Shown here: piece after piece, positions 52,741-64,000 of the stretch
Layout: each line of letters starts with the position of its first letter
Position numbering within the stretch: position 1 is the first letter of the stretch
From: Balneolales bacterium ANBcel1
GTDB taxonomy: Bacteria; Bacteroidota; Rhodothermia; Balneolales; Natronogracilivirgulaceae
Assembly: GCA_029688905.1 (NCBI GenBank)
Contig: JARULB010000001.1
Span: 310,001-374,000, forward strand
Direction: 5' to 3'
DNA length: 64,000 bases
Notes under the pieces: generated by a model
Seen by the model: only the letters and a program-made list of their open reading frames with translations
What the model was told of the DNA's origin: nothing
Database searches by the model: none
Made by a program: the position numbers and the translations under genes

Positions 52741-54753
52741 TCAGTTGGGAATGCGTAACGTCTGACCCGGATAAATTCGTGTTGTCTGCAGGTTGTTGGC
52801 GCTCTGAATCGCTCCCACTGTGGTATTGAACGAGCGCGCGATATTGGAGAGGTTGTCGTTGCGCTGAACGGTATACACCCGATGACCGCCTTCGTCACTT
52901 GCCAGGCGGGTGGTGGCTGACCCTACGGAGAAATTATCGCGTTGCGCTCTGGTCATATCGTTCAGCTGCGCGTACTGGTCGCGAAGGTTTGCCGGCACAT
53001 AGAGCGTCAGACGCTGACCGGGGCGAATCAGGTTTCCGATATTATTCCAGGAACGGACCCGCCACGCCTGTGTGTCGAACCACTCCGCTATGTGTCCGAC
53101 GGTATCGCCGGATTTGACCACGTAGGTAACCGCAGCCGAATTGGCCGGCCGGTTCGGACTCGGAGCCTGGGACGCGGTACGCTGCCGTGCCGTCTGCGCC
53201 CGTGACGGTTCTTCGGCGCGAATGGCAACATTGCCTCCATCCGGTACGGGAATCACCAGATCCTGGCCGGGGTGGATGATGCTGGACAACCCCTCATTGG
53301 CCTGATAGAGCGACCGGACGGTGGTTCCGTACCGGTTGGCGATCAGCCCGAGGGTCTCGCCCCGCTTTACGGTGTGGATGACCAGATTGTTGATTCGCTT
53401 CTCTTCCGGTATCTCACGGTACGCCTCCATGAACGCATCGGTGGTTCCGGCTGGTATTTTAAGCGGATAAGGGTTATCGCCGGGCGGTGTCGCCCACCGC
53501 AGCAGCTCGGGATTGAGGTTGCGCAGCTCCTGGGTGGTAATTCCGGCGGCTTCCGCCAGTACACTTAACTCTACCGAACCCTCGATATCCACGACATCAA
53601 AGGAGTAGGGGACAACATCATCGTGGGATGCATCAAAACCAAAATCCTCGGGATTCATGGCGATGAGGGTTGCGGCTATGTAACCCGGCACATATCCGCG
53701 TGTTTCGCGCGGCAGAAACGGGTAGATCTCCCAGTAATTCCGCTCTCCCCCCGCGAGGCGCACCGAACTGAGCATGCGCCGGGTGCTCACGTTATAATTG
53801 GCCAGAGCCAGATGCCAGTCGCCGTTCCAGTACTCGTGCAAATCGCGCAGATGGCGCGCCGCGGCACGGGTCGATTTCACCGGGTCACGCCGCTCGTCAA
53901 TCCACCAGTTTCTCTCGAGGCCGTAAACCGAGCCCGTGGCGTAGATAAACTGCCAGAGGCCCACGGCGCGGGCGCTTGAACTGGCCGTGGGAACCAGGCC
54001 GCTCTCGATCATGGAGAGGTGTATCAGCTCTTCGGGAACTCCCTCATCCTGGAAAATTTCTCGCATCATCGGAAAATAGTAGGCGGATCGTTCGAGCCAC
54101 CGTTCCATGATCTCCGGCCTGCGCACGGTCAGATACGCGATGTGGTTGTTGACCTGTTGGTTTCGGATGAGCGGAACCTGTGTCTGGTTGGTCTCCAGAT
54201 CTTCGGGCAGCAAAAAGCGCTGATGGCTGAACCAGTCGTCTTCCTCGGCCTGCATCATATCCCGATGTACCTGAAAGATTTCCCCCTTTTCACTGACGAT
54301 GGTGTCGGTGATACCGTAGAACTCCTGGTACTCGGTCATGACCGTCCGGTACAATTCGGCAAACTGCCGGCTGTTCTGAATTTCGGGATGCTCATCCATC
54401 AGGGTCTGCAGCGCAAGCAGTCCGTCGGTGATATACTCCTCGGCGCTGACCAGGTCGTCGCTGACCTGCGCCTCGAGTGAGAGCAGGTGTACGCGATAGA
54501 TATACGCCAGTCGCTGCAGCATCTCCCGGTCCAGCGTCCGTGACGGCTCTTCAGGTGTTTTGACGGTTTCCTCACGATAGCCGTAACCGCCGAGCCGGTC
54601 GATATCCGGCAGCTCCAGAAGACGCGCCCGGTTGACATGCAGGGTGCGAGGCTCAATGGTCTGGTAGCCTACGCCGCGATCCCGGTCAAGGGCCGGAAGC
54701 CCGGCCGGGATAAAGAACAGGACACAAACCGACATCAGAAAAAACTTCTTCAT
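52741..54753 (-). CDS. Lytic transglycosylase with three LysM domains (MltD-like)
   Basis: A 670-residue envelope protein with signal peptide (MKKFFLMSVCVLFFIPAG). Residues about 100-200 are helical. The SLT domain (about 200-390) has the catalytic Glu in SMIESGLVPTASSSARAVG, then WQFIYATGSVYGL. Three LysM repeats follow: HTVKRGETLGLIANRYG, YVVKSGDTVGHIAEWFD and YTVQRNDNLSNIARSFN, separated by Pro/Ser/Ala linkers. It cuts murein glycans with 1,6-anhydro product. Start at 54753 is at the signal peptide. Confidence 0.93.
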   Translation of the reverse strand: MKKFFLMSVCVLFFIPAGLPALDRDRGVGYQTIEPRTLHVNRARLLELPDIDRLGGYGYREETVKTPEEPSRTLDREMLQRLAYIYRVHLLSLEAQVSDDLVSAEEYITDGLLALQTLMDEHPEIQNSRQFAELYRTVMTEYQEFYGITDTIVSEKGEIFQVHRDMMQAEEDDWFSHQRFLLPEDLETNQTQVPLIRNQQVNNHIAYLTVRRPEIMERWLERSAYYFPMMREIFQDEGVPEELIHLSMIESGLVPTASSSARAVGLWQFIYATGSVYGLERNWWIDERRDPVKSTRAAARHLRDLHEYWNGDWHLALANYNVSTRRMLSSVRLAGGERNYWEIYPFLPRETRGYVPGYIAATLIAMNPEDFGFDASHDDVVPYSFDVVDIEGSVELSVLAEAAGITTQELRNLNPELLRWATPPGDNPYPLKIPAGTTDAFMEAYREIPEEKRINNLVIHTVKRGETLGLIANRYGTTVRSLYQANEGLSSIIHPGQDLVIPVPDGGNVAIRAEEPSRAQTARQRTASQAPSPNRPANSAAVTYVVKSGDTVGHIAEWFDTQAWRVRSWNNIGNLIRPGQRLTLYVPANLRDQYAQLNDMTRAQRDNFSVGSATTRLASDEGGHRVYTVQRNDNLSNIARSFNTTVGAIQSANNLQTTRIYPGQTLRIPN

Positions 54754-54874
54754 AACTGCAACCTGCAAACTCTAAAAAATGGGGAGGGTTGATCTCAATA
54801 TATTACACTATTCCGCGTGTGTAATAACTCAGGAAATTACGTTAAAAGTGCGAGAAATAAAAAGCTGGCACGGC

Positions 54875-56557
54875 TTAATCCTGTTTCATTTCGGTCCATC
54901 GCTGGACGATCGGCAGCCGTCGGCCTGATCCGAAGGCCTTGGAGCTAACACGCAGCCCCGGGGCGGCCTGTCTGCGCTTGTATTCGTTACGGTCTACCAG
55001 CCGGATCACTTCTCTGACCACTTCGGGAGGATGTCCGGCAGCAACAATCTCTTCCGCAGGCAACTGCTGCTCGATATAGGCCTTGAGAACGGCGTCCAGC
55101 ACATCGTATCCGGGCAGCGAATCGGTGTCCTTTTGGTCGGGCCGGAGTTCCGCACTCGGCGGTTTTTCGATGGTGGAACCGGGGATGACTTCCCGCCCGT
55201 AAAAACTCCGGTTGAGCCAGCGCGAAATGGCATAGACTTCGGTCTTGTAGACATCCGAAAGGACCGAAAGCCCCCCGGCCATATCGCCGTAGAGCGTGCA
55301 ATAACCGACGGCCAGCTCCGACTTGTTGCCGGTATTGAGTAGCATATGTCCAAATTTATTGGATATTCCCATGAGGATGGCACCTCGTGACCGGCTCTGC
55401 AGATTCTCTTCCGCCACCCCGAACGGGGTATCTCCAAACACCGGGGCCAGAGTCTTCAGAAACTGGTCGTAAATGTCACGGATCGGGAGTTCGTGCAGTG
55501 TAATACCCAGGTTTTCAGCGAGCAGTTCGGAGTCGCTCACGCTCCCTGTGGACGAATACCGGGAGGGCATGGTCACACCCAGTACATTTTCGGCACCGAG
55601 AGCCTCCGCGGCGATGGCGGCCGTCAGGGCGGAGTCGATCCCACCGCTTAAACCGAGCACGACCCGACCGGGCATGCCGCTTTTACCGACATAGTCGCGC
55701 AGGCCCAGAACCAGCGCCTGGAAAAGCCGTTCTTCGGGGCCGGGCACCGGCTTGACCGTGATTCCAGCGCCGGGAACGCTGACCGGATTCCTTTCCTCCC
55801 ATCGCACATCGGCGTAGTCCTCCTGCAGTGTTGCCAGTTTGGCGATCCGGTTTCCGCTGGAATCGATCACCGAGCCGGCACCGTCGAATATCAGCTCGGT
55901 GTTGGCGCCGACCTGATTGCAGTAGATCAGAGGCATGTCCAGACGGGATGCATGGCGGGACAGCATGGCGTCCCGCAGTTCTGGCTTGCTCCGGGTAAAC
56001 GGTGACGCCGAGATATTGACAAGTATTTCGGCACCGGCCGCTTTCAGTTCGGCTGCCGGCTCTTTGTCGTAACTGTGATAGTTGTACTCGTTCTGGTTGT
56101 TCCAGATATCTTCACAAATCGTGACCCCCCACTTCCTTCCGGCCCATTCGGTTACATGTACCGACCGGTTGGGCTCAAAATACCGGAACTCATCGAATAC
56201 ATCGTAGGTGGGGAGCAATGTCTTATGGATTTCATCCACCAGATTGCCCTGATGCGCCAGCAGTGCGGCGTTAAAAACGGGGCGGCCGGAAGATGTGGTA
56301 TTGGGGCGGATGGTCCCGAAAAGGAGTGCGGTTTTGCCGGTTGCCCGGATGATGCGTTCATTGCAGTCGAATACCGCCTTCAGAAACGCCCGGCGCTCAA
56401 CGAGATCCATAGGCGGGTATCCGCAGACCACCAGCTCGGGCAACACAAGCAGATCAACTCCGCCTGCTTCGGCCTCCCGCAGCGCCTTCAGGATGGCATC
56501 GGTGTTTCCGCCGATATCACCGACGATCACATTGAGTTGCTGAATTCGAATTTGCAT
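54875..56557 (-). CDS. nadE: Glutamine-dependent NAD+ synthetase
   Basis: A 560-residue two-domain enzyme. The N-terminal nitrilase-type glutaminase has the triad in VLPELVVCGYPP, KTLLPTYDVFDE and GVTICEDIW. The C-terminal synthetase has the ATP-pyrophosphatase loop LGLSGGIDSALT, then TMPSRYSSTGS and GTSNK-like NTGNKSELAVGYCT. It makes NAD+ from deamido-NAD+ with glutamine as donor. Normal length. Confidence 0.96.
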   Translation of the reverse strand: MQIRIQQLNVIVGDIGGNTDAILKALREAEAGGVDLLVLPELVVCGYPPMDLVERRAFLKAVFDCNERIIRATGKTALLFGTIRPNTTSSGRPVFNAALLAHQGNLVDEIHKTLLPTYDVFDEFRYFEPNRSVHVTEWAGRKWGVTICEDIWNNQNEYNYHSYDKEPAAELKAAGAEILVNISASPFTRSKPELRDAMLSRHASRLDMPLIYCNQVGANTELIFDGAGSVIDSSGNRIAKLATLQEDYADVRWEERNPVSVPGAGITVKPVPGPEERLFQALVLGLRDYVGKSGMPGRVVLGLSGGIDSALTAAIAAEALGAENVLGVTMPSRYSSTGSVSDSELLAENLGITLHELPIRDIYDQFLKTLAPVFGDTPFGVAEENLQSRSRGAILMGISNKFGHMLLNTGNKSELAVGYCTLYGDMAGGLSVLSDVYKTEVYAISRWLNRSFYGREVIPGSTIEKPPSAELRPDQKDTDSLPGYDVLDAVLKAYIEQQLPAEEIVAAGHPPEVVREVIRLVDRNEYKRRQAAPGLRVSSKAFGSGRRLPIVQRWTEMKQD

Positions 56558-56799
56558 ACGGATGAGCCGATGTTTAAAAATTTCGATTAAATGCCGGATA
56601 TGTTACATTGGACGAAGTTTCGCCGGCTTCAGCTGTCGGTTCGGTAATTTCTTGTATCAGCTCGCCTCCGGCACAGGAAAAAACCGTCCCGCCGACACCG
56701 GTAGCCGGTTGCCCGCCGAAAACCTGGCCGGCATGAGGGAAACCGCCCGGCTGTCCTTTTCATTAAAAGATACCGCTGTAAGCAAAAGCGTCAAAATCG

Positions 56800-57261
56800 T
56801 TGCTGGAAAAACCCGCTGACCATATTGTAATTGAACGGGGTGGACTGAAGTACCTGGACGAAGTGCGGAATCTGAACCGCTTCGTTTTCGGGGAAAACCG
56901 GCTGATTAACCGCCTGGATCACGACCCGTTGATCTTCCTGACCGCCCATATTCAGGGACAGTTTGCCGGTTTCAAGATAGGCTACGCCCTTGACCAGCTC
57001 TGTTTCTATTCAGCCAAAAGCGCGACTCACCCCCTTTTCCGGAGAAATGGTGTCGCCGAAAAGCTTCTGTTTGCCATGATGGCGGATGCCGCAGAGCTTG
57101 GATTCAGGGAGCTTTGTTTCGACACCTTCCCCAAACACTTTCCCGGAATGATGCTCATCGGACTAAAGCACAGCTTTCGTTTGGAGCACCTCGAATGGAA
57201 TGATGATTACCGGGACTTCAAGACCCGAATGGCCCGGCCGATCCGGATTAAACCGAAATAA
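56800..57261 (+). CDS. GNAT family N-acetyltransferase
   Basis: A 153-residue GNAT enzyme starting with TTG, since no suitable ATG is in frame after the upstream stop at 56779. The acetyl-CoA loop is HPLFRRNGVAEKLLFAMMADA (R-x-x-G-x-A), with strand FRELCFDTFPKHFPGMM after it. Substrate unknown. It converges on a Nudix gene with a 14-base overlap. Confidence 0.75.
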   Translation: MLEKPADHIVIERGGLKYLDEVRNLNRFVFGENRLINRLDHDPLIFLTAHIQGQFAGFKIGYALDQLCFYSAKSATHPLFRRNGVAEKLLFAMMADAAELGFRELCFDTFPKHFPGMMLIGLKHSFRLEHLEWNDDYRDFKTRMARPIRIKPK

Positions 57262-57744
57262 ACCGGGGAAGTACGGCGCTTTCATTTTCGAAGTCTCCGG
57301 CAAAACCACTGCGCAGGTATTCCGGATGGATGTCGGGGCGGACGAGTTCATCGATGGGGATAAATGCGGCATCGCGGATTATCTGCTGATCTGTGCCGTA
57401 TTCGGGATCCCTGCCGGTCTCAAGCGATCCGCCGCGGAGGCTGCACCGAAAATAGAACTCCACCGCATGGATTCCGGGCGAGTGAATTTCATTGAGATAC
57501 CAGAGCGGCCCCACATCCACAACCAGGTTGGTCTCTTCGAGGATTTCCCGTTTTGCGGCGGCCTGCAACGTCTCCCCGAACTTCACGCCTCCGCCCGGCG
57601 GCATCCAGATAAGCCGGTTGGCCACCGGTGACATTAATTGCACCATCAATAGCGCCCGATCCAATACAACCAGACCGTTCACACGAATTCGAACATCCTC
57701 TGAATGATCTGTCTGCCGATGCTCGTCTGCGGCCCTGCCTGCCA

Positions 57745-57745
<1 letters not shown>
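57248..57745 (-). CDS. Nudix hydrolase
   Basis: A 165-residue protein with the Nudix box PGGGVKFGETLQAAAKREILEETN; the final Gly of the GX5EX7REUXEEXGU consensus is replaced by Asn. The helix and Glu ligands for Mg2+ are present. Nudix enzymes hydrolyse nucleoside diphosphate-linked compounds. Start overlaps the pyrG stop by one base (TAATG), so translation is coupled, and it converges on the GNAT gene. Confidence 0.87.
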
Positions 57746-59723
<1,978 letters not shown>

Positions 59724-60473
59724 ATGAGTACCGAAAACTACATATACGGCCGGAATGCAGTGATGGAGTTTCTTGACAGCCGGCCGGAGCATGTCACCAA
59801 ACTCTACATCAAGCAACAGATGCAGGGGAGGACGGCACGCGAGCTGGAGCAGCTCGCTTCGGCAGGAAGGGTTCCCGTGCAGCGTGTTCCGGGCAAAAAG
59901 CTTTTTGAGCTGGTGGGGGCCGTGAACGATCAGGGGGTCGTTGCCGCAATCAGCGAAGCGGGTTATGTGGAACTGGACGATTGGCTGGCTTCGGTGGAGC
60001 CGGGCACCAACCCGGTGCTGCTGGCGCTGGATGAAATCGACGATCCGCATAATTTCGGAGCCATCATCCGAAGTGCGGCCGCGGCAGGTGCCGCCGGGGT
60101 GATGGTGCCGAAGCATCGCCAGGCGCCCCTGACCGGCGCGGTGATGAAGGCTTCTGCCGGTGCGGTTCTGCGCCTGCCCGTGATACGGGTGGGCAATACC
60201 AATCAGGCCCTTGAAAAGCTGAAGGATGCCGGTTTCTGGGTATGCGGAACCGCCATGGACGCTCCCGCGACTCTTTGGGAGCAGCGGTATGACATGCCTC
60301 TGGTGGTCATGATCGGCAGCGAAGACAAGGGCATTCGAAAGAAAACACGTGAGCACTGCGACATGCTGGTGCGCATTCCCATGGCCTCCGGCATTGAGTC
60401 GCTCAACGCCTCGGTGAGCGCATCGCTGCTCTGCTATGAAATATTACGTCAGAGGCAGCCGAAACCAGAATGA
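59724..60473 (+). CDS. rlmB: 23S rRNA 2'-O-methyltransferase RlmB (TrmH family)
   Basis: A 249-residue SPOUT methyltransferase. The N-terminal substrate-binding domain starts ENYIYGRNAVMEFLDSR; the SPOUT knot has NFGAIIRSAAAAGAAGVM, GSEDKGIRKKTREHCD and RIPMASGIESLNASVSAS. RlmB methylates G2251 in 23S rRNA. The ATG at 59724 has a GGGAG site before it; the open frame extends further but without similarity. Its last 30 bases overlap the convergent histidine-kinase-like gene. Confidence 0.94.
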   Translation: MSTENYIYGRNAVMEFLDSRPEHVTKLYIKQQMQGRTARELEQLASAGRVPVQRVPGKKLFELVGAVNDQGVVAAISEAGYVELDDWLASVEPGTNPVLLALDEIDDPHNFGAIIRSAAAAGAAGVMVPKHRQAPLTGAVMKASAGAVLRLPVIRVGNTNQALEKLKDAGFWVCGTAMDAPATLWEQRYDMPLVVMIGSEDKGIRKKTREHCDMLVRIPMASGIESLNASVSASLLCYEILRQRQPKPE

Positions 60474-61166
60474 TCGGGGCCGGGTCTCCTCATCATCCAC
60501 ACCGGTGGCGCCCCCGATATACCGGAGTGCCAGATTGACGAATATCAGATTGTAGCCACCCGGTTTCAGCACTCCCTGTTCCGGGGCCATGCGGTCCCGG
60601 ATGCGAATGTCCGATGAAAAGACATCTACAAGTTTCGGATGAAAGGCGGCGTCCGGAGCCAGAAACCGAAAAAGGATTCCATTTTCATCATCAGTAACAT
60701 CCACATGGATGGCCGCACCATTACGGCCCATGGTGATGAACAGGGTCAGCAGATTATCAAAGACCAGCTTGATCAGCTCCTGATCGGTGTGGTAGACTTC
60801 TGTTGCAGATGCGTAGTCGAAACTCACCTGAAGCGACTTGCCCTTGATAAACAGCTGGTTTGCTTTGATTGCACCCTCCAGCATATCCTTCAGGTTGACA
60901 GCCGTCTCATCGATCTGAAACACGTTATCCTCGATCTGGAACGAATAGCCCCAGCTCTGGATAGCGTTGATCAGCTTGGATGAAGATAGATGGATGTTTT
61001 TGCAGTAGTGCTCGAGAGGCAGAAGATGGTCGCCGAGTTCCGGATGTTCCTCTAAAAGCGTACGGATATCTTCGGCCATCAGTTCGGCATACATCATGGC
61101 GTTGCCGACCGGAGTTTTGAGGTCGTGTGACATTTTGGCCACAAAATCAGCTGGAATTCGTTCCAT
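60444..61166 (-). CDS. Histidine-kinase-like protein with degenerate ATPase domain
   Basis: A 240-residue soluble protein without a sensor or membrane part. Residues 1-70 look like a dimerisation/phosphoacceptor domain with His14 in KMSHDLKTPVGNAM. The rest resembles a HATPase domain, but its key boxes are damaged: N-box DNLLTLFITMG lacks the second Asn; the G1 Asp-x-Gly-x-Gly is replaced by PDAAFHP; and the G2 segment is GGYNLIFVNLALRYIGG. It probably cannot bind ATP normally, so it may be a scaffold or phosphotransfer-like protein. No response regulator gene is adjacent. Confidence 0.7.
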   Translation of the reverse strand: MERIPADFVAKMSHDLKTPVGNAMMYAELMAEDIRTLLEEHPELGDHLLPLEHYCKNIHLSSSKLINAIQSWGYSFQIEDNVFQIDETAVNLKDMLEGAIKANQLFIKGKSLQVSFDYASATEVYHTDQELIKLVFDNLLTLFITMGRNGAAIHVDVTDDENGILFRFLAPDAAFHPKLVDVFSSDIRIRDRMAPEQGVLKPGGYNLIFVNLALRYIGGATGVDDEETRPRSFWFRLPLT

Positions 61167-61524
61167 ATGATCGCATTTTCCCTGGAGGTGGACAGTTACA
61201 GAACATTCCAGATTACAAAATAATCCGGTTAACTGCAGGGACAATTATCCCGTCTTTTGTCACACAACACCATGCCCCTCATCAGACTGCTGAAGCTGCC
61301 GGCCAGTTGCCGCTGAAACAGCCAGTTACGGAACCTGCTTCGCACTTCCTCACACCTCATAAACTGCCGGAAAAGCCGGCCCTTTCGCCACTTTGATTCC
61401 CGTTTCGGAATTAGCTTCACCTCAGTACGCAATTCAAACGAACCCGGATTAATGCTACTTTGCCGGAGAGTTCACCGGTTTCGGCGGAATGCGGGCCGGC
61501 GGGAAGACACCGGACGACCTGCCG
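61167..61524. other. 358-bp intergenic region between the kinase-like gene and ndk
   Basis: Both flanking genes are on the minus strand. A 67-codon Arg-rich frame at 61229-61432 (minus) exists but I see no support for it. No repeats or convincing terminator were found. Confidence 0.4.
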
Positions 61525-61956
61525 CTATTGCTGGTTGGATACAACTTCCTGTTCGGTAAAGAAAAAGGCTCCTTCCCTTTTCCCGTTCTCCACGGAATCC
61601 GAACCATGAACAACGTTTACTTTCGTACTTTCTGCGAATGCCTTACGGATGGTACCCTCCTCGGCTTCCTCCGGATTGGTCGCGCCAATCAAAGCTCTGA
61701 AATCGGAAACGGCGTTCTCTTTCTCAAGCAGCAGAGGAACGCATGGGCCGCTGGTCATGAATTCGACAAGCATGTCAAAAAATGGACGCCCTTCGTGAAC
61801 GGCATAAAATATGCTTGCTGTTTCTTTGGTGAACCGTGTCATCTTCATCGCCTTTATGGTAAATCCGGCATCCTGAATACGTTTTATCACTTCACCGGTC
61901 AGGTTTTTCTTCACACAATCCGGTTTCAGGATCGCAAGAGTTTGTTCTTTCGCCAT
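61525..61956 (-). CDS. ndk: Nucleoside-diphosphate kinase
   Basis: A 143-residue [42 protein letters not shown], and the catalytic His in [20 protein letters not shown]. It moves phosphate from ATP to other NDPs. All residues of the active site are present. Start at 61956 is MAKEQTLA. It is alone. Confidence 0.96.
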   Translation of the reverse strand: MAKEQTLAILKPDCVKKNLTGEVIKRIQDAGFTIKAMKMTRFTKETASIFYAVHEGRPFFDMLVEFMTSGPCVPLLLEKENAVSDFRALIGATNPEEAEEGTIRKAFAESTKVNVVHGSDSVENGKREGAFFFTEQEVVSNQQ

Positions 61957-62092
61957 TCTAATCTGTTTAACTGTTAGCTGTTGTTTTCATATGTTTTTCT
62001 GTTTCAAAGGCCTGGTGCCAAAGTGCACCAAATATAAAGTGTTTAATGCAGAACAACATTTTTTCTTTCACTAAAATTCATATTATTTTTAT

Positions 62093-62710
62093 ATGGAAAA
62101 TGGATCCCGTTCCAAAAGCTCTGAACCCGAAATCCGGATTGTTACCGGAGAGGAACTTCGTCCCCATCTGGAAACCCTGGCGCACCTGAGGATTTCGGTA
62201 TTCCGGGCTTTCCCCTATCTGTATGACGGGGATATGGCCTACGAGCAGAAGTACCTCTCCACTTACATGGACAATCCCGCCGCGATTACGGTGCTGGTGC
62301 TCGATAACGGCCATGCGGTCGGAGCCTCCACCGCCCTGCCGCTGAGTGACGAAACCGATGAGGTAAAAGCTCCCTTCCTGGAAAAGGGATTGAATCCGGA
62401 CGAGTACTTCTATTTCGGGGAATCCGTGCTGGAACCCTCCTGGCGTGGCCGCGGACTCGGAGTCCGGTTCTTTCTGGAAAGAGAGGCTTTCGCACGCAAG
62501 AATCCACAGTTTCGGTATTTGACCTTCTGCGCGGTTGACAGGCCGGAAAACCATCCGCTCCGCCCCGAAAACTACGTGCCGCTTGACCGTTTCTGGGAAA
62601 AACGCGGATTCCGCAAAATACCGGAGATGAAGACCACCTTCCACTGGAAAGACGTCGGTCACACCAAAGAAACCGGCAAGAGCATGACGTTCTGGATCAA
62701 AGAGCTCTAG
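62093..62710 (+). CDS. GNAT family N-acetyltransferase
   Basis: A 205-residue acetyltransferase with the CoA loop LEPSWRGRGLGVRFFLEREAFA. The N-terminal half has HLRISVFRAFPYLYDGDMAYEQKYLSTY and a FGESVLE strand. The C-terminal RPENYVPLDRFWEKRGFRKI is typical for a subset whose substrate is unknown. It is divergent to ndk, and its end is about 75 bases from the pgk stop. Confidence 0.85.
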   Translation: MENGSRSKSSEPEIRIVTGEELRPHLETLAHLRISVFRAFPYLYDGDMAYEQKYLSTYMDNPAAITVLVLDNGHAVGASTALPLSDETDEVKAPFLEKGLNPDEYFYFGESVLEPSWRGRGLGVRFFLEREAFARKNPQFRYLTFCAVDRPENHPLRPENYVPLDRFWEKRGFRKIPEMKTTFHWKDVGHTKETGKSMTFWIKEL

Positions 62711-62725
62711 CCGCGAACGGCGCCT

Positions 62726-62764
62726 CAAAAAGAAAACGGCCCGCCGCTTTGTTGCGACAGGCCG
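62726..62764 (-). terminator. pgk: Intrinsic terminator of pgk
   Basis: On the minus strand CGGCCTGTCGC (62764-62754) pairs with GCGGCGGGCCG (62747-62737) over eleven pairs with two G-U, loop AACAAA, followed by TTTTCTTTTT. It starts about 22 bases after the pgk stop. There is no T-run for the plus strand. Confidence 0.88.
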
Positions 62765-62785
62765 CTGTTCCCAGATCGGAGCGCC

Positions 62786-63979
62786 TTACTTGTCGGTCAG
62801 GCTGCTGATGCCCGGGAGCACCTTTCCTTCCAGATACTCCAGGCTGGCGCCGCCGCCGGTCGAGACGTGCGAGACCTTCTCCTCCAGCCCCGCTTTTTTA
62901 ATCGCGGATGCCGAATCGCCCCCGCCGATGATGGTGATGCCGCCGTTTTCGGTTGCCGTACTCATAGCCCCGGCCACCGCGAACGTGCCCTTGGCAAACG
63001 CCTCCATCTCAAAAACGCCCATCGGACCGTTCCAGATCACTGTTTTGGCTTTCTTGATTTCATCGCCAAACAGTTCGGCAGATTTCGGCCCGATATCCAG
63101 AGCCAGCCAGCCCTCTTCGATACCGTCTTCGGCCACGGTTTTGGTTTCGGTATCCTCCTTGAATTCCCGGCCCACGACCGAATCAATCGGCAGCAGGATT
63201 TCCACGTTATTGGCTTTCGCCTTCTCCAAAAGGGATCCCGCAAGTTCGACTTTATCCTCTTCCAGCAGGGAATTGCCGATGGGCAGGCCTTTGGCCTTGT
63301 AGAAGGTATAGGTCATACCGCCGCCAATAATAATGGTATCCACTTTGGTGATCAGGTTTTCAATGACACCGATTTTGTCGGATACTTTGGCGCCGCCCAG
63401 TACTGCCACAAAAGGACGCTTCGGGTTTTCAACACTGTTCTGGAGGTACTCGATCTCCTTCATCAGCAGATAGCCGGAAGCGGCCGGCTGCAGATGCTCG
63501 GTAATACCCGCGACGGAACTGTGTGCACGGTGGCTGCTGCCGAAAGCATCATTCACAAACACATCGCCGTGTGCGGCCAGCTTTTTGGAGAATTCAGGAT
63601 CGTTTTTGGTCTCTTCCGGATGGAAGCGCACGTTTTCCAGCAGTACAATGTCGCCGGCCGATGCCTGATCCACTGCGGCTTTCGCCTTGTCACCGATACA
63701 GTCCTCCCCGAAAAACACCTCCCCCGGGACCAGCGTTTTCAGATGCTCCGCAACCGGCTTGAGGCTGAATTCCGGTTTGGGCTCGCCCTTCGGGCGCCCG
63801 AGATGGCTCAGGAGCACCAGCCTGGCACCGCCTTCAATAACATGGGTAATACTCGGCAGGGCCTGACGAATCCGGTTGTCGTCCCCGATGACACCATCTT
63901 TCAACGGAACGTTGAAGTCTACTCGCATCACAACCGTTTTGCCTTTCAGATCCAGATCTTTCAGTGATAGTTTTGCCAT
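62786..63979 (-). CDS. pgk: Phosphoglycerate kinase
   Basis: A 397-residue glycolytic enzyme. N-domain motifs [28 protein letters not shown] and [16 protein letters not shown]-domain [23 protein letters not shown] and the nucleotide-binding [12 protein letters not shown], ending [17 protein letters not shown]. It converts 1,3-bisphosphoglycerate and ADP to 3-phosphoglycerate and ATP. A ribosome site AAAAGGA lies before the ATG at 63979. The next gene upstream is outside the window. Confidence 0.98.
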   Translation of the reverse strand: MAKLSLKDLDLKGKTVVMRVDFNVPLKDGVIGDDNRIRQALPSITHVIEGGARLVLLSHLGRPKGEPKPEFSLKPVAEHLKTLVPGEVFFGEDCIGDKAKAAVDQASAGDIVLLENVRFHPEETKNDPEFSKKLAAHGDVFVNDAFGSSHRAHSSVAGITEHLQPAASGYLLMKEIEYLQNSVENPKRPFVAVLGGAKVSDKIGVIENLITKVDTIIIGGGMTYTFYKAKGLPIGNSLLEEDKVELAGSLLEKAKANNVEILLPIDSVVGREFKEDTETKTVAEDGIEEGWLALDIGPKSAELFGDEIKKAKTVIWNGPMGVFEMEAFAKGTFAVAGAMSTATENGGITIIGGGDSASAIKKAGLEEKVSHVSTGGGASLEYLEGKVLPGISSLTDK

Positions 63980-64000
63980 TGGTAATGATTCCTTTTGAAT

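Noticed and set aside
61229-61432. 67-codon Arg-rich frame on the minus strand
   Set aside because: Composition looks like non-coding GC-rich sequence in translation, and there is no ribosome site or family match.

Overview
This 64 kb window looks like a chromosomal segment of a free-living Gram-negative bacterium of the Bacteroidota/Rhodothermota/Balneolota group. That placement is inferred from gene content and order: uppS-bamA-ompH(x3), mreBCD-mrdA-rodA, KamA-type radical SAM protein, BlaI/M56/TonB pair, PdxB, paired M16 peptidases, and few strong Shine-Dalgarno sites. G+C is moderately high, with a few very AT-rich intergenic islands. I see no rRNA, tRNA, CRISPR array, prophage or insertion sequence. 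Most of the window is housekeeping DNA, and the left 5 kb is the most eroded part.

Layout. 1-2.9 kb: a DUF6880-like gene cut by the window edge, a Phd/YefM antitoxin followed by the wreck of its PIN toxin, a TRIC/UPF0126 channel, and an ECF sigma gene that has lost its region 4 and is joined out of frame to the tail of a membrane protein, then a UPF0145 protein. 3-6.1 kb: a secreted protein under an AT-rich palindromic region, accD lacking its zinc-ribbon cysteines, a 9 x 22 bp tandem repeat array, and tsaB. 6.1-9.8 kb: MacA-like adaptor and two MacB-type permeases without an ATPase gene. 10.3-13.9 kb: a catalytic plus a non-catalytic M16 peptidase pair. 14.4-20.9 kb: KamA-like radical SAM protein with a structured leader, pyrC, xseA, a CNNM/CBS transporter and an enoyl-CoA hydratase.

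21-26 kb: BlaI-type repressor with a clear promoter/operator, a frameshifted M56 sensor-peptidase carrying a TonB C-terminal domain, PspA with an overlapping unknown membrane coiled-coil partner, and pyrimidine-nucleoside phosphorylase. 26-31 kb: a low-complexity membrane-anchored protein, pdxB, a permease-like protein and an ABC ATPase in a translationally coupled run, then tatD. 31-38 kb: recA-recX, an AI-2E family protein, LD-carboxypeptidase, purN and purH. 38-44 kb: the rod-shape operon mreB-mreC-mreD-mrdA-rodA, with rnhB convergent to it.

44-57 kb (minus strand): the outer-membrane assembly block uppS-bamA-ompH-ompH-ompH, then ribH, a PHP phosphoesterase, a C-terminal processing protease, a LysM transglycosylase and nadE. 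57-64 kb: two GNAT acetyltransferases, a Nudix hydrolase coupled to pyrG, rlmB, a degenerate histidine-kinase-like protein, ndk and pgk.

The observations most worth a second look are the zinc-ribbon-less AccD, the 22-bp repeat array, the decayed toxin beside an intact antitoxin, the sigma/membrane chimera, the M56-TonB frameshift, the PspA partner, and a recurrent tendency of core enzymes (TsaB, PurH, LD-carboxypeptidase, RecA tail, KamA) to carry hydrophilic low-complexity inserts. I found no complete system that I can confidently call new.
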